From positions 434,001-498,000 of the forward strand of contig JADJQX010000001.1 in NCBI GenBank assembly GCA_016712525.1: a stretch of 64,000 bases of DNA, read 5' to 3'. The position numbers and the translations under genes were made by a program. This DNA comes from Myxococcales bacterium. Lineage in GTDB: Bacteria > Myxococcota_A > Polyangia > Polyangiales > Polyangiaceae. Position 1 is the stretch's first letter; each line of letters begins with the position of its first letter. This document shows positions 18,239-25,615 of the stretch, in pieces. The notes under the pieces were generated by a model. It made no database searches, was not told the origin of the DNA, and saw nothing but the letters and a program-made list of their open reading frames with translations.

Positions 18239-18595
18239 ATGCGCTCTCGTTTTCTCGGCTCTCCTCTGTCCCCTCGTCTCACCCTTCACGCTCGCGCCAT
18301 GCGCTCTTCACCCACTCCCTCCGAGCGCATCCTTTGGCTCCACCTACGCCATTCCGCCCTCGGCGTACGCTTTCGCAGGCAGGTCCCCCTCGACCGCTTC
18401 ATCGTCGACTTCTTTGCCCCCTCCCGCTCCCTCGCCATCGAGGTCGACGGCGCTTCCCACCCCGCTCATTCCGCCTACGACGCCGCTCGTGATGCACGTC
18501 TCGCCTCCCTCGGCGTACGCACTCTCCGCTTCAAGGCTTGGCACGTCGAGCGCGACACGGCCTCGGTGATTCGCGCTATCCGCGCGGCCCTTTGA
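18239..18595 (+). CDS. DUF559 (Vsr-like) endonuclease-fold protein, cassette copy 2
   Basis: 118 residues, near-identical to the protein at 15012-15377; it differs at a few positions (for example RHSALGVRF and KAWHVERDTAS) and ends IRAAL. ATG at 18239 is preceded by GGAGGT. The D...ExD nuclease residues in RFIVDFF and LAIEVDGASH are intact. Three copies with an unbroken frame suggest either very recent duplication or selection to keep the protein. Convergent with the lipoprotein gene ending at 18643. Confidence 0.8.
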   Translation: MRSRFLGSPLSPRLTLHARAMRSSPTPSERILWLHLRHSALGVRFRRQVPLDRFIVDFFAPSRSLAIEVDGASHPAHSAYDAARDARLASLGVRTLRFKAWHVERDTASVIRAIRAAL

Positions 18596-18604
18596 CGGGC
18601 CATC

Positions 18605-18632
18605 GAGGGCTCGCGTGGTTTCGCGAGCCCTC
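18605..18632. terminator. Bidirectional hairpin, 11-bp stem
   Basis: Arms GAGGGCTCGCG (18605-18615) and CGCGAGCCCTC (18622-18632) with loop TGGTTT. It lies 9 bp after the DUF559 stop and 10 bp from the convergent lipoprotein stop. The same stem occurs in the deleted cassette at 9383-9410. No T run; the role is inferred from position. Confidence 0.6.
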
Positions 18633-18642
18633 CATGCCGAGA

Positions 18643-20220
18643 CTATTCCTTTGACACTTTCACTACGGCCTTCGACGCCCCCTCAGCCCCTGGTGTCCCA
18701 TTCGCTCCAGCAGAGCTATTAGGCATTCCGGCAGTGTACCCGGCACCGCCGCCACCACCAGCCCCCGTCTCTCCCTTGGAGCCGACCGAGATTCCGCTTC
18801 GGCTGTCAGCGCTGTCAACTGCCTGACCATCCACCCTCGGCGCATTTCCCGAATATGCGATACCGAAGCTTGAGCCACCTGCTCCGCCACCGCCACCGCC
18901 ACCGCCGGCGCCAGGGCCCCCGGCTGCGCCTGAGCATGCTCCCACCGTGCCGCCGCCGCCGCCGCCGCCGCCTGCTTGACCCGTGCCACCCATCTTTCCG
19001 GCGCCACCTTTGCCGCTCTTGAGTTCAACAGAATCGATCGCGATTGCGGCATCAAATGCAAGGATTGCTATCGAAGCGCCGCCGCCTCCACCGCCCGCGG
19101 CACCAGCCCCACCGCAGCCGCCGCAGCCGCCTCCGCCTCCACCGGCCGAAGTCACGTTGAAATAGCTCCCCCCGCCTCCACCGCCGCCCTGTCCGGGGTT
19201 GCCGCTTTCGCCCGATGAGCCATCCCTTGTCTTCCAGCCCATCGCGGTAACGGCGCCGACGTCCTTCGCTCCAGCCCCACCTTGGCGGGCTACCCCAGGA
19301 GCGCCGACTCGACCGTTTCTGCAACTGTCTCCGAGCGCAGCTTCGCCCGCGCCACCCTCTCCGGTAAATATCCCGACGGGCGTCGTTGTTGGCGTGGAGA
19401 GTCCGTTTCCGCCCTTCGCACCTGCGGGTGCACCGAGGTTCTTGCCGCCATCACCTCCTGACCCGCCCGTGCTCTCACCATGAAGCGAGCACGTGCACTT
19501 CTTGTCGATGCCGCCCGTTGCACCACTAGCCGGCGCTCCAGTCGGCTCTTTATCAAGCCGATTGTCACCAGTCGCTTTCGCGTCGGCGCCATCCGCGCCG
19601 TCCCCTGCCTCCACGCGCCCGCGCTGGATCTCCAGTGCCGTTCCCGCTTTTGCAAAAATTCCGATGCTTGAGGCCCCGGGTTCCGTTGCACTCTTCGCGA
19701 TAACTTCCACATCGAAGAGCTTCAGCGTCCCGCTCCCGACCGTGAGCCCCGTCGACGCCGCGGGCGCGATCTTCGCCTTCGCGCCGGCCTTGTCGAACGC
19801 GCACGTCACTCCACCGTAGAGCGCAGCGCTCCGCGATATCGTCAGTGCTTCGTCGTAAGTGCCTTCGCACACGACGATCCGGTCCTTTTCGCCTGCAAGA
19901 GCCTTCCCAATCGTCTTGTACGGCAGCGCCTTCGTGCCCGGATTTGCGTCGTTCCCGTTCGGCGACACGAACGCTCCGAACCCATCCACCAGGCACTTCT
20001 CTGGGTTTTTCGCAGGCTCGGTTGGCGTATCGCAGCCTGTAGGGATCGGGTCGGCGTCTTTTCCGGTATCGGCCGATGCATCGACCGAGCCGTCTCCGCT
20101 CACGGCACCATCCGAGCCGCACGGCCCCTCTTCACACACATCGACCCACCGCGGGCACCCGGGCAGCGCAAGGAGCCCCAGCCCGACGATACCCGTCACA
20201 ATCGTAGTCTTCTTAAGCAT
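18643..20220 (-). CDS. Glycine-rich lipoprotein with DUF1565-like domain, array copy 3
   Basis: 525 residues from the ATG at 20220, which has GAGGGG upstream; a longer frame to 20250 starts inside the PEGA coding end. Lipobox ALPGC (Cys22). The linker carries DGSVDASADTGKDADP instead of the PDVSIPDAG of its paralogs. FVSPNGNDANPGTKALPYK starts the DUF1565-like domain (~85-105). The C-terminal ~320 residues are Gly-rich with interspersed Cys pairs (GGCGGCGG). Starts 13 bp after the PEGA stop. Predicted surface lipoprotein, function unknown. Confidence 0.8.
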   Translation of the reverse strand: MLKKTTIVTGIVGLGLLALPGCPRWVDVCEEGPCGSDGAVSGDGSVDASADTGKDADPIPTGCDTPTEPAKNPEKCLVDGFGAFVSPNGNDANPGTKALPYKTIGKALAGEKDRIVVCEGTYDEALTISRSAALYGGVTCAFDKAGAKAKIAPAASTGLTVGSGTLKLFDVEVIAKSATEPGASSIGIFAKAGTALEIQRGRVEAGDGADGADAKATGDNRLDKEPTGAPASGATGGIDKKCTCSLHGESTGGSGGDGGKNLGAPAGAKGGNGLSTPTTTPVGIFTGEGGAGEAALGDSCRNGRVGAPGVARQGGAGAKDVGAVTAMGWKTRDGSSGESGNPGQGGGGGGGSYFNVTSAGGGGGGCGGCGGAGAAGGGGGGASIAILAFDAAIAIDSVELKSGKGGAGKMGGTGQAGGGGGGGGTVGACSGAAGGPGAGGGGGGGGAGGSSFGIAYSGNAPRVDGQAVDSADSRSGISVGSKGETGAGGGGGAGYTAGMPNSSAGANGTPGAEGASKAVVKVSKE

Positions 20221-20233
20221 GGTTCTCTTCCCC

Positions 20234-21076
20234 TCAGAACGTTCCGACAACCGTGGCTCCGCCGAACCCGGGATGTATCGTGATACGCCGCGGACGTTCC
20301 ACCCACGGTTTGATGATCAGAGTGCTGATGACGGCCGCGCCGAGGAATGCACCACCGGCCACGTACCCAATTACGCTGCCCGTCCCAAGACCACTCGCGG
20401 AAGACGCTCCATCTTGCGCCTCTTTGCATGCCGCGCTCCCGAGGTCCGCACACGCACCACCGCGCGCAAGCGTCGCCGCATCGCCGCCCTTCGATCCCGA
20501 AGCCGCGCCGAGGCCTATCCCGACTCCCAGGCCCACCACGCCCACTCCGGCTAGTACTCCGGGGACGAGCCAGCTCCCCTTCTCGCCTTTTTCCGCGGGC
20601 GGCGTGATGGGAACCTTCGGGTCTTCCTTCACTTCGAGCTCCACGGTCACCGTCTGCGACAACGGGCACGACACGGGAGACTTCTTCTCCTTATCGGCAT
20701 AGCGCAACACGATGTCGTGGGTGCCGGCGCTGACCACGATCGGCTCGGCGAGCGGCGTTTCGCCCGCGTCGACTCCGTCGATGATGACCTTGGTGCCCTT
20801 CGGCGTCGTGGCGCTTACGGTGACGAGCGAGACCTTCTTCGCCAGCTCTCCATAATACTTCCGAGCCAACATCGACCGATCCAAGTCGGTCTGCGGCATC
20901 TTCAAGAAGTCACGAAAGAGCTTATACGCCTCGACATCGTGACCCACGGTCATCTCAGCCCGAGCCAAATTGAACAACACTCCGGGAAACTTCAGAACCG
21001 CATACGCCTGCACATATTTCAGCCGTGCTTCTTCATGTTTCCCTGCCGCCCAAGCCAGAGAAAGAGGTGCCCCCAC
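20234..21076 (-). CDS. PEGA-domain protein, array copy 3, N-terminally truncated
   Basis: Matches the intact paralog from AWAAGKHEEARLK to the end, with PEGA motif KGTKVIIDGVDAGETPLAEP, the GSWLVPGVLAGVGVVGLG membrane segment and a tail ending GATVVGTF. The cassette starts at ~21053, removing the signal peptide at the same codon as in copies 1 and 2. A GTG at 21076 can start the shortest protein; the frame stays open through the cassette to 21337 with a different chimeric N-terminus. Pairs with the lipoprotein gene downstream through an overlapping stop/Shine-Dalgarno. Confidence 0.65.
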   Translation of the reverse strand: MGAPLSLAWAAGKHEEARLKYVQAYAVLKFPGVLFNLARAEMTVGHDVEAYKLFRDFLKMPQTDLDRSMLARKYYGELAKKVSLVTVSATTPKGTKVIIDGVDAGETPLAEPIVVSAGTHDIVLRYADKEKKSPVSCPLSQTVTVELEVKEDPKVPITPPAEKGEKGSWLVPGVLAGVGVVGLGVGIGLGAASGSKGGDAATLARGGACADLGSAACKEAQDGASSASGLGTGSVIGYVAGGAFLGAAVISTLIIKPWVERPRRITIHPGFGGATVVGTF

Positions 21077-21555
21077 CCGCCACGGGGAAGAAAGCCTGCG
21101 AAGCGCTCGGCCCCCGTGGTTCCCCGCGACCCGGCTTTTTCCCCGCGATTTTGCTTTCTTCCCCGTGTCGACCTCCCCCAAATCGCGTGCTCGGGCTTCG
21201 CCCTCCGCGCGCTCAGGGGAGGTAGAGACCTCGCGGCGCGACGCGGAGCCCTCGACAAGCACGACGCCCATTCCGGCAGACCGTGTCACGCGCGTATTCG
21301 GCCCTCTCTCCCGTAGCACTCGTTGACAGTGCACCATTCCGTCCTCCGTCGCAACGTTTACGTCGCTTCACTGCTCTCTCGGCACTCTCGGCCTCCACCA
21401 TAGGCCTGGCACCTTCGCCGCGGCGAATGCCGCCCTCGCGAGCTCGCGCACGCCTCGCGCCAGCTCTCTCTCGCCTCTCTCTTCACCTGCGTCGCTGGCA
21501 CGGGGCCTGCGCGTTTCCTCGCGTTGCCGGCAGTCCCCACGGCTTGGAGGTTCCT

Positions 21556-21912
21556 TTGCGCTCTCGTTTTCTCGCCTCTCCTCTGTCCCCTCGTCTCACC
21601 CTTCACGCTCGCGCCATGCGCTCTTCACCCACTCCCTCCGAGCGCATCCTCTGGCTCCACCTGCGCAATTCCGCCCTCGGCGTCCGCTTTCGCAGGCAGG
21701 TCCCACTCGACCGCTTCATCGTCGACTTCTTTGCCCCCTCCCGCTCCCTCGCCATCGAGGTCGACGGCGCTTCCCACCCCGCGCATTCCGCCTACGACAC
21801 CGCGCGTGATGCACGTCTCGCCTCCCTCGGCGTACGCACTCTCCGCTTCAAGGCTTGGGTCGTCGAGCGCGATATCCACTCCGTGCTTCGTGCCATTCGC
21901 GGGGCGCTCTAG
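21556..21912 (+). CDS. DUF559 (Vsr-like) endonuclease-fold protein, cassette copy 3
   Basis: 118 residues. At the position of the ATG used in the other copies there is a TTG (21556), still with GGAGG upstream, so TTG is the probable start; the next ATG is at 21616. The nuclease core is intact (RRQVPLDRFIVDFF, LAIEVDGASH, YDTARDARLASLGVRTLRF). Differences from the other two are a handful of substitutions, mainly in the last 25 residues (VVERDIHSVLRAIRGAL). Confidence 0.78.
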   Translation: MRSRFLASPLSPRLTLHARAMRSSPTPSERILWLHLRNSALGVRFRRQVPLDRFIVDFFAPSRSLAIEVDGASHPAHSAYDTARDARLASLGVRTLRFKAWVVERDIHSVLRAIRGAL

Positions 21913-21921
21913 GCCTATTTT

Positions 21922-21951
21922 TACGGGCTCGCGGCCTTCCACGAGCCCGTA
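21922..21951. terminator. Bidirectional hairpin, 10-bp stem
   Basis: Arms TACGGGCTCG (21922-21931) and CGAGCCCGTA (21942-21951). A run of five T lies just before the left arm on the plus strand, so a minus-strand reading would not give a U tail. It sits between the DUF559 stop (21912) and the convergent lipoprotein stop (21964). Position matches the hairpins of the other cassettes while the sequence differs. Confidence 0.55.
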
Positions 21952-21963
21952 GGGCCTTCCGCT

Positions 21964-23460
21964 CTACTTCACCTCGAACACGTCCGCGTGCGTTCCGTCG
22001 ACGCCCTTGTTGCTCGCTCCCGCGCCGCCCATGCCACCCGCCGGAGCAGGCCCAGCCGGGCGGGTCACCTTCGTCGCCGCGTCTTTCGTCGGCTCCTTGC
22101 CAGACCAGACGATACCCGCCGCTACCCCTCCGGCGCCACCTCCGCCCGCTCCCCCGTCTCCACCTTTGGCCCCGTTGCCACCATTGCACGCGAGGTTACT
22201 GCCGACTCCGCGAGCTCCGCCGTTTTGACCGGTTTGGCCGCTCCCTCCGGCTCCGCCGGGCTTGGCCACCTTCGCCACGAGCTCCGTCCCCTCCAGCGTC
22301 ACCGTGCTCGCGAACGACGCCAACGCGACACTCGAGCCGCCAGCTCCGCCGCCGAATCCGCCCTGCCCGCCGCAGCCTCCGGCGCCCCCGCCGCCTCCGG
22401 CGCCACTGAATCCATATCCGCCACCACCCGCTCCACCCGGGCCTCCGTTACCACCCGCCTCTCCTCCACTCCCGACAAGTCCCGTTGCCGATAGGGTTGC
22501 AACCCGGCTAGCGCCCGGTTGAAGGGTGCCTGCAGACCCGGGATCCCCGCTGAATCCGCCACCCATGGCGCTGCAGTCCCCAACTCCCCCCTTTGCGCCT
22601 CCAGGCGGTCGCGGTGCACCGTCGACACCCTGGAAGCCGAAGTCGCCCCCTTTGCCACCGCTGCTCGTTCCGCCACCCGGACAGGCTCCCGTGGAGCCAC
22701 CCGCTCCCCCGGTGTCGTCGGTGACCGTGCCATTTCCCTTGTCGTCCCCGTTGGCGCCTTTCAGCGCCGCGTCGGCAGGGAACGTGTAGTTGCCATCTCG
22801 TTTCGCGGGGGCGTCCGCTCCGTCTCCCGCTTCGATGCGCGAACGCAGCACCTTCACATTGCCGCTCTCCGTCACGAACACTCCTACGCTGCTCTCGCTC
22901 GGGGTCGCTCCGTTCGCTCCCACGACCTCCACGTCGGCGAGCACCACCGCGTCGCTGACTTTCTCGACCTTTACGCCGTACGCCGCCTTCGACGACACGA
23001 TCTTCGCTTTCCCGCCCGCCTTCGTGAAGTCGCAGCTCACTCCCCCGTACACCTCCACACCTCGCTTCACCTCCACGCTCCCGGCGTAGTCCCCCTCGCA
23101 CACCACGATACGCGTCCGCGCGCTCTCCAGCGCTTTCCCGATCGTCTTGTACGGCTGCGCCTTCGTCCCGGGGTTCGCGTCGTTGCCATTCGGGGCGACG
23201 TACGCACCGAACTCGTCCGTCAGGCACTTCTCGGGGTTCTTCGCGGGCGCCGTCGGAGTGTCGCAGCCCGTCGGGACGGGATCTCCATCTTTGCCGGCGT
23301 CGGGAATGCTCACGTCCGGGCCGGGGCCCGTTTCGGGCGTCGACCCGTCCGCCGTGCCGCACGGGCCTTCATCGCACACCGAGAACGTCGAGGGACAGCC
23401 TGCGAGCGCGCTCGCTCCGATACCAAAGGCCGCCAGCACCAAAATCGTCTTTGTCTTCAT
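21964..23460 (-). CDS. Glycine-rich lipoprotein with DUF1565-like domain, array copy 4
   Basis: 498 residues from the ATG at 23460 (TGAGGGG ribosome-binding site). Lipobox ALAGC (Cys22), linker with PDVSIPDAGKDGDPVP, then YVAPNGNDANPGTKAQPYK (~90-108) as DUF1565-like domain followed by a predicted beta-helix to ~230. The Gly-rich half ends with GASNKGVDGTHADVFEVK, the same tail as the stub at 9423-9480. It follows the only full-length PEGA gene, so this is likely the parental operon of the array. Probably exported and lipid-anchored; partner and function unknown. Confidence 0.82.
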   Translation of the reverse strand: MKTKTILVLAAFGIGASALAGCPSTFSVCDEGPCGTADGSTPETGPGPDVSIPDAGKDGDPVPTGCDTPTAPAKNPEKCLTDEFGAYVAPNGNDANPGTKAQPYKTIGKALESARTRIVVCEGDYAGSVEVKRGVEVYGGVSCDFTKAGGKAKIVSSKAAYGVKVEKVSDAVVLADVEVVGANGATPSESSVGVFVTESGNVKVLRSRIEAGDGADAPAKRDGNYTFPADAALKGANGDDKGNGTVTDDTGGAGGSTGACPGGGTSSGGKGGDFGFQGVDGAPRPPGGAKGGVGDCSAMGGGFSGDPGSAGTLQPGASRVATLSATGLVGSGGEAGGNGGPGGAGGGGYGFSGAGGGGGAGGCGGQGGFGGGAGGSSVALASFASTVTLEGTELVAKVAKPGGAGGSGQTGQNGGARGVGSNLACNGGNGAKGGDGGAGGGGAGGVAAGIVWSGKEPTKDAATKVTRPAGPAPAGGMGGAGASNKGVDGTHADVFEVK

Positions 23461-23470
23461 CGGATTCCCC

Positions 23471-24424
23471 TCAAAAGCTACCGCCAAAAGCCCCACCACC
23501 GACCGTGGGGGATACCCAAAGATTCGAGGTCTTCTTCGACCGTTCTCTCCACGGCGCGATGACTACAGCCGAAATCACGGCCGCAGCGACGAACGCCCCT
23601 CCCGCCACGTATCCGACGATGCTCACCGTCGCGAGCCCGCTCGCCGAGCCCTCCTTGTCTTTTGCCGTAGCGCACGCGGCGCTCGACAGGTCGGCGCACG
23701 CTCCCCCCTGGGCCAACGCCTTTCCATCCGAGGTCGCGCTACCCGAAGCCGCGCCGAGGCCAATCCCCACTCCCAAGCCTACCACCCCCACTCCGGCGAG
23801 CACTCCGGGGACTAGCCAGCTCCCCTTCTCGCCTTTTTCCGCGGGCGGCGTGATGGGAACCTTCGGATCTTCCTTCACCTCGAGCTCCACGGTCACCGTC
23901 TGCGACAACGGGCACGACACGGGAGACTTCTTCTCCTTATCGGCATATCGCAGCACGATGTCGTGGGTGCCGGCACTGACCACGATCGGCTCGGCGAGCG
24001 GGGTTTCTCCCGCGTCGACTCCGTCGATGATCACTTTGGTGCCCTTCGGCGTCGTGGCGCTCACAGACACCAGCGACACCTTCTTCGCCAGCTCTCCATA
24101 ATACTTCCGAGCCAACATCGACCGATCGAGATCGGTTTGCGGCATCTTCAGGAAGTCACGAAAGAGCCTATACGCCTCGACATCGTGCCCCACCGTCATC
24201 TCAGCCCGAGCCAAATTGAACAACACCCCGGGAAACTTCAGCACCGCATACGCCTGCACATATTTCAGACGCGCTTCCTCATGTTTCCCCGCAGCCCACG
24301 CCTTATTGCCCTCTTCGAATCTCGCCTTCGCCTCCGCCTCCGCCGGTGTATCGGCGTACGCCATCGGCGCCACGAGCACCGTCGCGGCGGCAAAGAGTGC
24401 GGCTGTCGTATTCTTCGCGTTCAT
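23471..24424 (-). CDS. PEGA-domain protein, intact copy with signal peptide
   Basis: 317 residues. Signal peptide MNAKNTTAALFAAATVLVAP ending AYA, then a TPR-like helical region (AEAKARFEEGNKAWAAGKHE to ~110), the PEGA domain (KGTKVIIDGVDAGETPLAEP, ~125-190), a linker KVPITPPAEKGEKG, a membrane segment GSWLVPGVLAGVGVVGLGVG, a short Cys-containing loop and a second hydrophobic segment (GYVAGGAFVAAAVISAVV). Periplasmic TPR-PEGA proteins are common in myxobacteria; the PEGA fold is thought to bind surface or cell-wall components. First gene of an operon with the glycine-rich lipoprotein 10 bp downstream. The kinases upstream are co-directional. Confidence 0.85.
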   Translation of the reverse strand: MNAKNTTAALFAAATVLVAPMAYADTPAEAEAKARFEEGNKAWAAGKHEEARLKYVQAYAVLKFPGVLFNLARAEMTVGHDVEAYRLFRDFLKMPQTDLDRSMLARKYYGELAKKVSLVSVSATTPKGTKVIIDGVDAGETPLAEPIVVSAGTHDIVLRYADKEKKSPVSCPLSQTVTVELEVKEDPKVPITPPAEKGEKGSWLVPGVLAGVGVVGLGVGIGLGAASGSATSDGKALAQGGACADLSSAACATAKDKEGSASGLATVSIVGYVAGGAFVAAAVISAVVIAPWRERSKKTSNLWVSPTVGGGAFGGSF

Positions 24425-24504
24425 CGTCGTTCGTCTCGAAAAGTAAAGTGCGCCCCTCGGGCCTTCCCCTCGGCGGCTATCGTGAGGTGTGAGCCACACC
24501 CCGC

Positions 24505-25350
24505 TCAGTAGATGTTGTGCGTGATGTCCGAAGGGAGCGGGGCGGCGCTCGGGCGGGGGTGGGGGTCGGTCGTGGGAGGGGGCGCCGCCGTGGGCTTCGC
24601 CGTCGACTCGAAGATGCCCGCGCTCGGCGTTGGACCCTTCGGATCGTGCGTGGCCTTCGCCGGCGGCGGGACCGCGATCGTCGTCTCCGTCGCGGGGGGC
24701 GGTGGTGGGGGCGGTGAGAGGAGCTTCGGTTGCGTGTCGACCGGGACCACCGTCGCCTGCGCCGTTCCTGGGACCTTGGGCGGGTTCGGCGCGGCCTCGG
24801 GGACCTTCGGGTCGCGCGTCGCCTTCGCGATGAGCACCACCACCGCCACGATCCCGAAGATCACGAGCGCCGCGAGGATGAGCGCGTTCCTCGTGCGACG
24901 ACGCTCGGCCTCCGCTCGCGCAGCCTCGACCGCGCGGGACGACGGGCCCGTCGCCACGTCGCGACGTGAGACCATCGGGCCGTCGGGGGTAGCCTCGGGG
25001 GTCGACGTGGGCTCGCTCGTGGGCTCGACGAGCACCTCTCCCGTCGGCACCGTCACCGCCACCGCCTTCATCGGCTTTCCCTCGGCCGCATAACGCGCCA
25101 CACGCGCGCCGTCCGAGTCGGGGCGCTCGGGGATCGCCGGGGTCGCCAGCGCCGCGTTCGCCAAATCGTCGAGATCGTCGTCGAGGCCGGGAGGCGCCAT
25201 CGGCTCCGTGTCGGCCGCGCGGCGGCGTCGTGTCTGGCTCGGGCGCTCGTCGTCGTGGTCGGCCGTGGGCGGGCGAGGCGTGATGCCAGGGTCGGTCGTC
25301 TTCTCGACCTTCGCCTCGGGCGCCATGGGCTGAGTGTGGCGTTGTTTCAT
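24505..25350 (-). CDS. Proline-rich single-pass membrane protein of unknown function
   Basis: 281 residues from the ATG at 25350, which has GGAG at a usable distance; the second Met at 25326 has none. The N-terminal ~135 residues are acidic and low-complexity with an RRRR patch. One membrane segment NALILAALVIFGIVAVVVLI (~145-165) follows, then a Pro/Thr-rich tail with an eight-Pro run. Cytoplasm-in topology is likely. No catalytic domain is recognised. It lies between the kinase pair and the intact PEGA operon on the same strand, 80 bp before the PEGA start, so it may belong to the same signalling locus. The 265 bp between it and the kinase stop show no gene. Confidence 0.6.
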   Translation of the reverse strand: MKQRHTQPMAPEAKVEKTTDPGITPRPPTADHDDERPSQTRRRRAADTEPMAPPGLDDDLDDLANAALATPAIPERPDSDGARVARYAAEGKPMKAVAVTVPTGEVLVEPTSEPTSTPEATPDGPMVSRRDVATGPSSRAVEAARAEAERRRTRNALILAALVIFGIVAVVVLIAKATRDPKVPEAAPNPPKVPGTAQATVVPVDTQPKLLSPPPPPPPATETTIAVPPPAKATHDPKGPTPSAGIFESTAKPTAAPPPTTDPHPRPSAAPLPSDITHNIY

Positions 25351-25615
25351 CACGACGGCTCCGAGATCTCCCGCGGGAAAGCATAGTCTCCCAGGGTGCG
25401 ATGGGTCGAATCCTCCGCGAGGACGCGGGTGGCTCGACGGCATGGGGGAACGTGACGAGGGCGCGAGATCGTCGACGAGATCAGGGGCGAGGCCTTCCAT
25501 GAACACGGGGTCGGCGGCTCCCCACGACGTGTTGCGAGAAAAAACGAGGGTACCGAAAGAAACTCGTAACCACTCAGAACCATTGAGGCTTTCGTGAACC
25601 TCCGGGAGGCGCGGC

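Larger units (their letters stand above)
17739..18632 (+). repeat. DUF559 cassette, full copy 2
   Basis: About 0.9 kb and near-identical by eye to the copies ending at 15398 and 21951. It begins where similarity of the truncated PEGA gene to its intact paralog ends. Parts: GA-rich start, GC-rich block to ~17840, inverted repeat ACCTCCCCC (17857-17865) / GGGGGAGGT (17902-17910) with an inner GGGCTTCGCCC hairpin, a ~330 bp leader without a recognised gene, the DUF559 gene and a terminal hairpin. It may carry leftward promoter activity for the truncated PEGA operon, but I see no clear -35/-10. Confidence 0.8.
21053..21951 (+). repeat. DUF559 cassette, full copy 3
   Basis: About 0.9 kb, aligned by eye with the other two full cassettes over its whole length. 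The right arm of the CCTCCCC inverted repeat has one G fewer than in copies 1 and 2. The leader between ~21230 and the nuclease start has no recognised gene. The terminal hairpin differs in sequence from the other copies. Confidence 0.8.
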
